Shown here piece after piece: positions 26,201 through 33,206 of a stretch of 37,493 nucleotides of DNA. Source of the DNA: Acetobacteraceae bacterium (GTDB lineage: Bacteria; Pseudomonadota; Alphaproteobacteria; Acetobacterales; Acetobacteraceae); assembly GCA_025352995.1 (NCBI GenBank), contig JANXRN010000113.1, positions 1-37,493 of the forward strand. The letters run 5' to 3'. Within the stretch, counting starts at the first letter, position 1. Every line of letters begins with the position of its first letter. The position numbers and the translations under genes were made by a program. Below the pieces are notes generated by a model, which did not search any database, was not told where the DNA came from, and saw only the letters and a list, made by a program, of their open reading frames with translations.

Positions 26201-27731
26201 TGGCGTTGGTCAATGTCAGCGCGAACGTGCCGGCGGAGACAGCGCCTGAGCCAGAAAGCGAGACAATGGATGTCGCCGCGCCGAGGGTCAGCGTGCCGTT
26301 ATCCACCACACCGGACGAGTTAGCGATCGTCCCGGTGCTGGTGAGGGTGAGGCCGGCGCCGGAATTGATCGTCGTAGCGCCAGTATAGGTGTTTGCACCA
26401 CCAAGCGTGACAGTGGCGGAACTACCTTGGGTCAGCGCGCCGGATCCGCTGATCACATTGCTGTAGGTGATGGCATTGGTGCCGCCGAACGCGAGCGTGC
26501 CGTTATCGGTCACGCTGGCGGAGCTTGCGATCGTGCCGCCAGTGCCGACCGTGAGCGTCGCTCCGCTATTGACCGTGGTAATGCCAGTATAGGTATTCGC
26601 CCCGGTCAGAGTGACATTGCCGGAACTGCCCTGGGTCAACGCACCAGTGCCGCTGATGATTTGCGTTATCGTCGTGGCATTGGTGCCGCTAAAGGCGAGG
26701 GTGCCGTTATCGGTAATCGCCGAACTGCTGGCGATGCTGCCGCCAGTGCCAAGGGTCAGCGTGCCGGCGGTGATGACGGTGGTGCCAGTGTAGGTATTGG
26801 CGCCCTGGAAGGTTTCGGCACCCGCCGTCAGGGTAAACCCGCCACCGCCGGACATGATGCCCGAATATGTGCCGGCGCCGTTCGACAGCGTCAGGCGCCC
26901 GCCACCATTGGTCACGCCGCCAGAGCCGGACAGCGACGCTATCGTCTTGGCGGCCGAAATGACGAAGGTGCCGTTATCGACAACCGACGACTGGGTCAGC
27001 CCGCCAGAGGCATTCAGCGTCAGTGTAGCGCCGGAGTTGATTGTGGTAACGCCAGAGAAGCTGTTATTTCCGCCCAGCGTGACGTTGCCGTTGCTGGCCT
27101 GGATGAGCGCGCCGGTGCCGCTGAACGCTTTGCTGACGGCGGACGCATTGGAGCCAGTGAAGGAAAAAGTCCCGTTATCGACGATGCCGCCGGTGGAGCT
27201 GGAAAAGCTGCCGCCGCTGCCAAGCGACAATGTGCCGCCACTGTTTATGGTGGCGACGCCGGTATAGGTGTTGGTTCCGGTCAGAGTCTGGGAAATGCCG
27301 CTGCTGACTGTCAGGGCACTCGCGCCGCTCAGGACGCCGGCGAAGCTGCCAGTGCCACTGTTGGAGCCAGTACCGAGTGTGAGCGCGTTGGAGAGCGCGA
27401 GGGTGCTGGTGGAAGAACCGCCGGTGAGATCAAGCGCGCCCAGGCCCGCGCCGTTGACGGTAATAGTGAACGTGCCGGAGGCCGAGAAATTGGCAACGGT
27501 TGAGGTGGTGGGAGTTATTCCGCCGCAGCTTGTCCAGGTAGCGTTGACGTTCCAGTTATTCGTCGCACTCGCGGTGCACTGTGCGGCCGCTTCCGGGGTG
27601 ATGCCAGCGAGCAGGAGTGCCGCAAAGACGATGCCCGCCAGACCGCGCGCAAGAAACACCAGGGACGCGCTGCCAGGGAACCGCCTTTTGGCGGAAAAAG
27701 GCCCAATTGGCCGATGCAAAACCTGCGACAT
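23289..27731 (-). CDS. Giant beta-strand-repeat surface protein with PEP-CTERM signal
   Basis: 1480 residues. The N-terminus is an extended signal peptide (hydrophobic core GLAGIVFAALLLAGI, cleavage near EAAAQ). The body consists of autotransporter-associated beta-strand repeats: the motif N-[TS]-[YF]-[TS]-G occurs 14 times (as in GANTYTGITTINSG), each followed by GxLxLG and often VDNGTL. These form a right-handed beta-helix in known proteins. There is no autotransporter barrel; the C-terminus has HIPEPAMLSLFGGASLLLAG then RNRRRARAR, a PEP-CTERM sorting signal (PEP, membrane helix, basic tail). It is probably exported and processed by an exosortase and becomes a surface or matrix protein. Two Cys flank the first segment (CTAS...TSCGG). 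It is encoded 27 bases upstream of the PrsT-like gene. Confidence 0.9.
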   Translation of the reverse strand: MSQVLHRPIGPFSAKRRFPGSASLVFLARGLAGIVFAALLLAGITPEAAAQCTASATNNWNVNATWTSCGGITPTTSTVANFSASGTFTITVNGAGLGALDLTGGSSTSTLALSNALTLGTGSNSGTGSFAGVLSGASALTVSSGISQTLTGTNTYTGVATINSGGTLSLGSGGSFSSSTGGIVDNGTFSFTGSNASAVSKAFSGTGALIQASNGNVTLGGNNSFSGVTTINSGATLTLNASGGLTQSSVVDNGTFVISAAKTIASLSGSGGVTNGGGRLTLSNGAGTYSGIMSGGGGFTLTAGAETFQGANTYTGTTVITAGTLTLGTGGSIASSSAITDNGTLAFSGTNATTITQIISGTGALTQGSSGNVTLTGANTYTGITTVNSGATLTVGTGGTIASSASVTDNGTLAFGGTNAITYSNVISGSGALTQGSSATVTLGGANTYTGATTINSGAGLTLTSTGTIANSSGVVDNGTLTLGAATSIVSLSGSGAVSAGTFALTLTNASGNFSGIISGTGSSATNSLILNGGTQTLSGANTFTGYTQINAGTLALSGAGTIAASVDVNFSGSGVLDISATTSGASITGLSGTSSATTAVVLGSKTLTLTFAVPSVDIFAGVIGGTGGLTLNDPAAGDGQVLTGVNTYTGATTLTAGTLALSGAGSIAGSNVVDNTTFNISAVTAASSSVTSLSGSGSVVLGAKNLTLSNAVDTYSGIMSGTGGLAVTGGTETLTGANTYTGVTSISSGATLAVGTGGNIASTSAITDNGTLAFTGTNAITVSQVISGTGAVTQASSGTVTLGAVNTYTGITTINSGAGLTLNASGTIANSASVVDNGTLTLGAAKTIISLSGSGSVVNGGFALTLSNAADNFAGIMSGTGGLTLTTGSEVLSGANTYSGVTTISAGTLTLGAGGTAGSVASTSIVDNGALAINRSNGVTLGAVVSGTGSVAQNGSGTTTVTATNSYTGATSVTNGTLALSGSGSIATSSGVASSGSGVFDISATTSGASVANLTGSSSATTGTNLGSKTLTLTGALGAYSGVIGGTGGLTLGSTATGTETLSGTNTYTGPTTINGGTLSIGTAANLGNNGSGGLVLGGGTLQTGASAISLSNSVTLTAATTSTLSAGSGGLTIGSAISGSGALITAGNTTTLTALNTYTGGTTVSSGMLVLNGGTNTLASGSALTVNGGTYNQNNQNQTVGDLSGSGGTISLGSGTLTAGATASTSNASLVTGTGAIVKQGGGTLSLTNGANSYSGGTTISQGTLSAGAAGALGSGTVAVSSGGILSGTSGITLANTITNAGTVNGTGAGLTLSGAVTGSGSYTGVVNFGGSLSAGAAPALIGGATMNFLSTNTLNVLVGGTTAGVGAGNYSQITATALQLGGILNVAWSGGFTAVAGNVFTLLQANSITGSFSSMVLPTLSTGLGWRMQIVTAGAQQQFNLLVIHIPEPAMLSLFGGASLLLAGVRNRRRARARDIS

Positions 27732-27927
27732 CCTGCAAATCCTATCCGGTGTAACGAGCCAAAATATTAAAAACGCATACTAAAAAATCATCCCGGCTAA
27801 GCACCGGACATAACTACCACGCACTATTGCACATTCCTTCGCGTTGCTGTCAAGCGAAACCCATGCGCATCCTCGGGTTCCGAGCCATGCCGGCATCGCA
27901 ATTCCGACCTAACCAAAGGGGACCCCA
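27732..27927. promoter_or_regulatory. Divergent intergenic region
   Basis: A 196-base gap between the giant PEP-CTERM gene (minus) and the glutathione transferase gene (plus). It is AT-rich near 27765-27790, as expected for a promoter, but I cannot place clear -35/-10 pairs. A ribosome-binding site, AAAGGGGA, precedes the transferase. Confidence 0.4.
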
Positions 27928-28662
27928 ATGTTCGATCTGCATTATTGGCCGACACCGAACGGCAAGAAAGTCACCATTCTGCTGGAGGAATGCGGCGTCC
28001 CGTACAACGTCGTGAAATGCAATATCGGCCGCGGCGATCAGTTTACCGCGGAATTCCTGCACTATAATCCCAACCACCGCATGCCGGTGCTGGTCGATCA
28101 CGCGCCGGCAGGCGGTGGGGCGCCGATTTCGGTCTTCGAGTCCGGCGCGATCATGTTGTATGTCGCGGAAAAGCTGGGGAAATTCTACCCGCAGGACCTG
28201 CGCCGCAAGACCGAGGTGCAACAATGGCTGATCTGGCAGATGGCCAATCAAGGGCCGAAAATCGGCGAACGTGGCCATTTCGGCCGGCTTGGGGCGGATA
28301 AGGGCGACCAGTCTTATGCCATCCGGCGCTTCAGCGATGAAGCCAACCGGCTCTACGGGGTGCTCAATAACCGGCTTTATAACCACCGCTATCTCGCTGG
28401 CGATGAATACAGCATCGCTGACATGATCTGCTATCCGTGGAGCGTGAACTGGAAGGCCCAGGGGCAGGATATCGCCGAATTCCCCTATTTCGCGCGCTGG
28501 CTGAATGAACTCGCGGCCCGGCCGGCGGTGGTCAAGGGCATGGCGGTGGGCGCGGATTTTGCCGAAGACCCGGCGACCTTGCCGCAGGCGGAACGCGATC
28601 GGCGGACGGCGATGCTCTATAATCAGCGGGCCAGACCCGCACCAGCAGGCGGCTTGCTTTAA
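27928..28662 (+). CDS. Glutathione S-transferase family protein (YfcG/YghU type)
   Basis: A 244-residue transferase with the N-terminal thioredoxin fold (FDLHYWPTPNGKKVTILLEE) in which Asn11 of TPNGKK is the glutathione-contacting residue in the Nu class. The glutathione-binding turn RMPVLVD and FESGAIMLYVAEK follow near residues 52-80. The C-terminal helical domain has YLAGDEYSIADMICYPW. Nu-class enzymes usually act as glutathione disulfide reductases or peroxidases. The start has a strong AAAGGGGA site. The next gene is 50 bases downstream on the same strand. Confidence 0.9.
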   Translation: MFDLHYWPTPNGKKVTILLEECGVPYNVVKCNIGRGDQFTAEFLHYNPNHRMPVLVDHAPAGGGAPISVFESGAIMLYVAEKLGKFYPQDLRRKTEVQQWLIWQMANQGPKIGERGHFGRLGADKGDQSYAIRRFSDEANRLYGVLNNRLYNHRYLAGDEYSIADMICYPWSVNWKAQGQDIAEFPYFARWLNELAARPAVVKGMAVGADFAEDPATLPQAERDRRTAMLYNQRARPAPAGGLL

Positions 28663-28712
28663 GCGGTGCAATTCCGCATCCTCGCAACAAAATGGACGCG
28701 AGGATGCGGGAA

Positions 28713-30335
28713 ATGGCGAACTCTACAGCGGATGTGGTGATTGTCGGGGCGGGATTTGGCGGCATGTATATGCTGCACAAATTGCGCGGGCTGGGCCTGA
28801 AAGCGATCGTGCTTGAACGCGCCACCGGCGTGGGCGGCACCTGGTATTGGAACCGCTATCCCGGCGCACGCTGCGATGTGGAAAGCATGCAGTATTCCTA
28901 TTCCTTCGACCCGCAATTGCAGCAGGAATGGAACTGGAGCGAGCGCTTTGCGTCCCAGCCGGAAATCCTGAGCTACGCCAACCACGTCGCCGACCGGCTC
29001 GATCTGCGACGCGACATTCGGTTTGAAACATCGGTGACCTCGGCGGCCTATGATGAAGCGTCGCAGCGTTGGACGGTCGGCACGGAAGCTGGCGACACGG
29101 TTACCGCGCGCTTCTGCGTCATGGCGACCGGGTGCCTTTCAACGTCGCGCCAGCCGGATTTCCCGGGGCTGTCGCGCTTCAAGGGCAAAACGTACCACAC
29201 CGGGCATTGGCCGCATGAGGGCGTCGATTTCGCCGGCAAGCGCGTCGCGGTGATCGGCACCGGATCGTCGGCGATCCAGGCGATCCCGGTGATCGCCAAA
29301 CAGGCGGCGCTTCTGACGGTGTTCCAGCGCACCCCCAACTTCTCCATCCCGACGCGCAACAAGCCAATGGATGGCGAGTACGAAGGCTGGTGGAAAAAGG
29401 ACTATCCCCAACATCGCGCCATCGCCCGCACTCAGCGCGCCGGGATCATCAACAGCGTGAATGATCAATCCGCACTGGCGGTGGACGACGCCGAACGGCT
29501 GCGGATTTACGAAGAACGCTGGTCATCAGGCGGCACCAGCTTCATGGCGAGCTTCAACGATCTGTCGGTCAACAAGGCGTCAAACGACACCGCGGCCAAT
29601 TTTGTACGCGGCAAAATCCGCGCGATGGTCAAGGACCAGGCGGTCGCCGACATCTTGCTGCCGCATAACCACCCGATCGGCACCAAGCGGATTTGCGTCG
29701 ATAGCCATTATTACGAGACCTATAACCGGGCGAATGTGCGCCTGGTCGATGTGCGCAAGGCGCCGATTGAAACTATCACCGCGAACGGGGTGATAGTGGG
29801 TGGCCAGGAGTACGCGGCCGATATCATCGTCTTCGCCACCGGGTTCGATGCCATGACCGGAACTTTGGTCGGCATCAACCCGCATGGGCGCGATGGCGCG
29901 ACGCTGGCGGAGGAATGGGAAGCCGGGCCTCGCACTTACCTTGGGCTGATGTCGGCGCAGTTCCCCAATTTGTTCATGATCACCGGGCCCGGCAGCCCAT
30001 CGGTGCTCAGCAACATGATCGTGTCGATCGAACAGCATGTCGATTGGGTGACCGATTGCATCGGCTACATGACAAGCAACGGGCTGACCGCGATCGAGCC
30101 ACGGCGCGATGCGCAGGATGCGTGGGTGGAACATGTCAACGAAATGGCGTTCAAAACTTTGTACCCGACCGCCAATAGCTGGTACATGGGCGCCAATATC
30201 CCCGGCAAACCGCAAGTGTTTATGCCGTATATCGGTGGCGTGGGGGCCTATCGGGTGAAGTGTGATGAGATCGCGGCGTCGGGCTATACAGGGTTTGAGC
30301 TGAACGGCAGCCAAGCGCGGCAGGCGGCGGAATAG
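28713..30335 (+). CDS. Flavin-containing monooxygenase, Baeyer-Villiger type
   Basis: About 540 residues. It inserts an oxygen atom into ketones using NADPH and FAD. The FAD-binding GAGFGG lies at residues 12-17, and GVGGTWYWNRYPGARCDVES is the FAD-contact stretch. The type-I Baeyer-Villiger fingerprint FKGKTYHTGHWP matches FxGxxxHxxxWP near residues 157-168, and GTGSSA near 183 binds NADPH. The start is uncertain: in-frame ATGs at 28692, 28704 and 28713. 28713 is chosen because GAGGA lies 8 bases before it. It resembles cyclohexanone/hydroxyacetophenone monooxygenases; the substrate is not shown. The upstream glutathione transferase gene could share its transcript. Confidence 0.92.
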   Translation: MANSTADVVIVGAGFGGMYMLHKLRGLGLKAIVLERATGVGGTWYWNRYPGARCDVESMQYSYSFDPQLQQEWNWSERFASQPEILSYANHVADRLDLRRDIRFETSVTSAAYDEASQRWTVGTEAGDTVTARFCVMATGCLSTSRQPDFPGLSRFKGKTYHTGHWPHEGVDFAGKRVAVIGTGSSAIQAIPVIAKQAALLTVFQRTPNFSIPTRNKPMDGEYEGWWKKDYPQHRAIARTQRAGIINSVNDQSALAVDDAERLRIYEERWSSGGTSFMASFNDLSVNKASNDTAANFVRGKIRAMVKDQAVADILLPHNHPIGTKRICVDSHYYETYNRANVRLVDVRKAPIETITANGVIVGGQEYAADIIVFATGFDAMTGTLVGINPHGRDGATLAEEWEAGPRTYLGLMSAQFPNLFMITGPGSPSVLSNMIVSIEQHVDWVTDCIGYMTSNGLTAIEPRRDAQDAWVEHVNEMAFKTLYPTANSWYMGANIPGKPQVFMPYIGGVGAYRVKCDEIAASGYTGFELNGSQARQAAE

Positions 30336-30401
30336 AACGGTGAGTGCCTTCTTTTTCGCCGATGATATTTGCCGCGTGGTTTGCCGGGTCGGAGCAGCCC
30401 A

Positions 30402-30577
30402 ATGAACCAAGTGTCGAAGATCTGAGTGCCGGTCGAGGCAGCGCCAGCTTCTGGGCTGTCGGATGCGCGTCGCCTTCAGGCGGTGGGCCGTCTTGTCGAC
30501 CGGCTGGTACGGCCGGTCTCTCGGAAGCGGTGATCGATGCGGAACTGGCGGTCTACAACGCGGAACGCCGCGCCTGA
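30402..30577 (+). pseudogene. Remnant of a VapB-like antitoxin gene
   Basis: The sequence reads as a small antitoxin only if a stop (30423-30425) and a frameshift are bridged: VPVEAAPASGLSDARRLQAV in one frame, then SEAVIDAELAVYNAERRA to a TGA at 30575-30577 in another. The TGA overlaps the first codon of the PIN fragment (CTGA, where ATGA would be expected). I infer a decayed antitoxin; I cannot name the family. Confidence 0.35.
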
Positions 30578-30621
30578 ACGCCTATGTCATTGACGCGAAT
30601 ATTGTCGTTTCTGTAGCCCTG
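30574..30621 (+). pseudogene. Truncated PIN-domain (VapC-like) toxin start
   Basis: The sixteen codons NAYVIDANIVVSVAL are the typical start of a PIN ribonuclease, with the first active-site Asp in VIDAN. The first codon is CTG instead of ATG, and the frame is cut off exactly where the IS5-family terminal repeat begins at 30622. No continuation of the PIN domain is found beyond the element. Confidence 0.55.
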
Positions 30622-31229
30622 AGTGTCCGTCCGGAAGGTTCATCCAGGATTACATATTCTTCTCAGCAGCCTTCGGATTGATGCTAAGCGCAGAAACGCC
30701 ACCGCCATTCGGGTCAGAAGCAATCCTATCGTATCGACAAGGATATGTCGCTTCTTGCCCTTGATTTTCTTGCCCGCATCATAGCCGCGCCCTTGACGCT
30801 CTGGCTGTCGATCACGCACGCGGTGGGGCTGGCCTCGCGTCCAGCTTGTTCGTGGCATAACATGTAGAGCACATGGTGGATTTTCGATAGCATGCCGTCA
30901 TAGTTCCATAGATCAAGATAGTCATGCAGCGTGCTTTTCGGCGGCAAATCCTTCGGGATACACCGTCCCTGACAGCCAGTGCTGAGCACATACATCAACC
31001 CATTGACGCGTTCGCGTTCATCTCTTGGCGGGCGGTATCAAAGGCCCGATCAGCGACCGCTCGGCATCGTTCAGATCGCTCGGATATCGCAGAGTGCTGC
31101 GGTCATGACGGGCGCGGGTTTGGATCGTCCACATGCTGGCCTCGGTGTTCGGTGAGAGGCATGGACTCACATTTCAGGTGAGCAGGGCAAGAGGATTCAA
31201 ATCAATCGAAAACCTTTCGGACGGACACT
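30622..31229 (-). mobile_element. Internally deleted IS5-family element
   Basis: The ends are 19-base terminal inverted repeats: AGTGTCCGTCCGGAAGGTT at 30622-30640 and the complement of AGTGTCCGTCCGAAAGGTT at 31211-31229 (18 of 19 match). Between them lies a decayed transposase on the minus strand. At about 608 bp it is shorter than a complete member. No clear target duplication is seen at the flanks, so one side may have been lost with a neighbouring deletion. Confidence 0.85.
30640..31134 (-). pseudogene. IS5-family transposase, fragmentary
   Basis: Fragments in several frames match the IS5 DDE transposase in order: MWTIQTRARHDRSTLRYPSD with IGPLIPPAK, then a deletion; VNGLMYVLSTGCQGRCIPKD with LPPKSTLHDYLDLWN and [20 protein letters not shown] (with the first catalytic Asp in VIDSQSVK); a frameshift; [19 protein letters not shown]; then a jump straight to the C-terminal [18 protein letters not shown]. 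The middle, holding the other catalytic residues, is missing, so it cannot transpose by itself. Confidence 0.85.
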
Positions 31230-31236
31230 AAGCCTT

Positions 31237-32043
31237 TCACTCATACCCCGGCCGAGGGATCAGCCCCATTAGCGCGCCCGCGAACCCGCCATTCACCCCG
31301 ATTTCCTCCCCGGTCACATACGCGGCGCGCGCGCTCGCCAGGAAGATCGCCGCGTCCGCGATATCGACCGGGGCGCCAATGCGTCCGGCTGGCACCGCGG
31401 CGCTGCGGCGTTCGCGCACGCCGGGGACCGCGTAGAACGGCGCGCTCATTGGGGTTTCCACCAGACCAGGGCTGACGACGTTGCTGCGGATGCCGTGCGG
31501 TCCCCATTCGGCGGCCAACTGGCGGGACAGCATCACCACGCCGGCTTTGCTGACGCTATAGGCGCCGCTCAAGGCTTGGGGATGGCTCGCAGCGATCGAT
31601 GCCACGTGCACCAGGGCGCCGGCGCCTTTGCCGCGCATTTGGGCGCCGAACGCTTGGGCGCAGAGGAAATACCCGGTCAGGTTCACTGCCAGCAGCGCGT
31701 TCCAGGCGGCGAGATCGAGGTCTGCGAGGCCGCCCGATCGCAGCAGCCCGGCATTATTGATCAGGATATCGCAGGGCCCGACGGTGGCGACGCTCCCCGC
31801 CGCGGCGGCGGCAACCTCGGTCTGTTCTGCAACATCGCAGACGAACACTGGTGGCCGCTGTCCGGTCAGGCGGGCAACTTCATCCGCTGTGACCGCCAAC
31901 AAGTCCGCACTCCGGTCGAGCAGCACGGGCTTCGCCCCGATTGCTGCGAAGCCCAGTGCCATTGCGGTGCCAATGCCGCCGCCGGCCCCGGTAATGACGC
32001 AGATTTTGCCGCCAAGCCCGAGCCAGTCCTGATTTTGCGCCAT
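31237..32043 (-). CDS. Short-chain dehydrogenase/reductase
   Basis: A 268-residue NAD(P)-dependent oxidoreductase with classical SDR motifs: cofactor TGAGGGIG (residues about 18-25), NNAG near 95, the catalytic Ser in HVASIAASHP, and YSVSK near 160 with catalytic Tyr and Lys. RIGAPVDIADAAIFLAS and VTGEEIGVNGG are usual C-terminal stretches. An acidic Asp in LLDRSAD after the second strand suggests NAD preference. The substrate is unknown. The stop lies 7 bases from the end of the IS remnant. The gene is divergent from the methyltransferase at 32121. Confidence 0.9.
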   Translation of the reverse strand: MAQNQDWLGLGGKICVITGAGGGIGTAMALGFAAIGAKPVLLDRSADLLAVTADEVARLTGQRPPVFVCDVAEQTEVAAAAAGSVATVGPCDILINNAGLLRSGGLADLDLAAWNALLAVNLTGYFLCAQAFGAQMRGKGAGALVHVASIAASHPQALSGAYSVSKAGVVMLSRQLAAEWGPHGIRSNVVSPGLVETPMSAPFYAVPGVRERRSAAVPAGRIGAPVDIADAAIFLASARAAYVTGEEIGVNGGFAGALMGLIPRPGYE

Positions 32044-32120
32044 GATCGCCCCCCTTTGAATTTCCCGCAGTCTAGCAGAGATTGCCCGCCGGGGACGCCC
32101 CCCAGAAGGACCACGCGACG

Positions 32121-33104
32121 ATGATCATCGATGGCTGCCAGTTCATGGTGGATGGCGTTACCAAGTTTTTCAACAGCTTACGGGTTTTCGGCTGGTTCCA
32201 TCATCCTGGTGAACGGCTGGCACAGGTCGAAATTATCGGCGATCAGATGCTCGCCATGGTGTCTGAAATTGACCTTCCGCATGGCGGCGTCGAAGCCGCT
32301 TTCGGGCCTGGCCGCGGCTTCGCGGTGCAAATCCTCCGCCCTTATGACGGGTTCGAGGCCGCCAGTGAGGTCGCCTTCACCACCGACGCGGGCCGGGAGG
32401 TGCGCGCCAACCTTGCCGCGCTCGCCCGCGAACGCATGTCGCTCTTTCCCACGCCGCAAATTGCGCTGCGTTTCATGGACGCGGTGAACGGCAAGCCTGG
32501 GGCGCGGGTGCTCGATATCGGGGGCCGGGCGCGTAGCCGCATCGATCGCAGCGCGGCGTTTACCAGCGGCGAGTGTGTGGTGCTCGATATTCTGCCAGGT
32601 GACAATGTCGATGTGGTGGGCGATGCGCACGCGCTCGATCAGCATTTCCCCGCCGAGAGTTTCGATGCGGTTCAATCGATCAGCGTGTTCGAGCATCTGA
32701 TGATGCCGTGGGCGGTGGTGCCGCAGATCAACCACGTGCTGCGCCCTGGCGGCATCGCGCTGATCGCGACCCATCAGACGCTCGGGATGCACGACATGCC
32801 GTGGGATTTCTGGCGCTTTTCCGATACGGCGTGGGATGCGCTGTTCAACCGCCATACCGGCTTCGAAATTATCGAGCGCGCCGTCGATGGCACGCAGTTC
32901 ATCCTGCCCTTCCTGCTGCGCCCGGCGATGATGGACGCCGAAAAAGCCGCTGGCTATGAAAGCTCGGTCGTGCTGGTGCGCAAGATCGGTCCGTGCGTGA
33001 TGCAGTGGCGGCTGACACCGGCCGACATCAACGCAACGATGTATCCTGGCGGGTTGGAGCGGGCGCCGGTCGAAGAATTTGGCGTGGGCCGCGCCTCCGC
33101 CTGA
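32121..33104 (+). CDS. SAM-dependent methyltransferase
   Basis: 327 residues. An N-terminal 130-residue region of unknown fold precedes a class-I methyltransferase domain: SAM-binding GARVLDIGGRARS, acidic VVLDILPGDNVDVVGDAH, and SVFEHLMMPWAVVPQINHVL then RPGG. The following WDFWRFSDTAWDALF is shared with the partial gene at 36889, so the two are paralogues. The start at 32121 is 10 bases after AGAAGGA. The target is unknown; relatives often sit in glycan clusters, but no glycosyltransferase is nearby. Confidence 0.8.
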   Translation: MIIDGCQFMVDGVTKFFNSLRVFGWFHHPGERLAQVEIIGDQMLAMVSEIDLPHGGVEAAFGPGRGFAVQILRPYDGFEAASEVAFTTDAGREVRANLAALARERMSLFPTPQIALRFMDAVNGKPGARVLDIGGRARSRIDRSAAFTSGECVVLDILPGDNVDVVGDAHALDQHFPAESFDAVQSISVFEHLMMPWAVVPQINHVLRPGGIALIATHQTLGMHDMPWDFWRFSDTAWDALFNRHTGFEIIERAVDGTQFILPFLLRPAMMDAEKAAGYESSVVLVRKIGPCVMQWRLTPADINATMYPGGLERAPVEEFGVGRASA

Positions 33105-33107
33105 GAC

Positions 33108-33136
33108 CGTGAAAATCCCCCCGCACCATTTTCACG
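33108..33136 (+). terminator. Hairpin after the methyltransferase gene
   Basis: CGTGAAAAT and ATTTTCACG form a 9-bp perfect stem around an 11-base loop, starting 4 bases after the stop. There is no T-run, so it is only a possible terminator or 3' stabiliser. Confidence 0.35.
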
Positions 33137-33206
33137 CGCTATTGCCCTGGGGCCGCGCGGGGGGCTGCGGCACAATCGGACCGATCCCGGTTCGGTGGCA
33201 CGGTTC

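Noticed and set aside
24256-27783. Long plus-strand open frames opposite the giant repeat gene
   Set aside because: They are the complement of low-complexity Gly/Ser/Thr/Ala repeats, which gives few stops in other frames. Their proteins are repetitive Val/Pro/Ala or Arg/Gly-rich strings with no domain, while the minus frame has a signal peptide and sorting tail.
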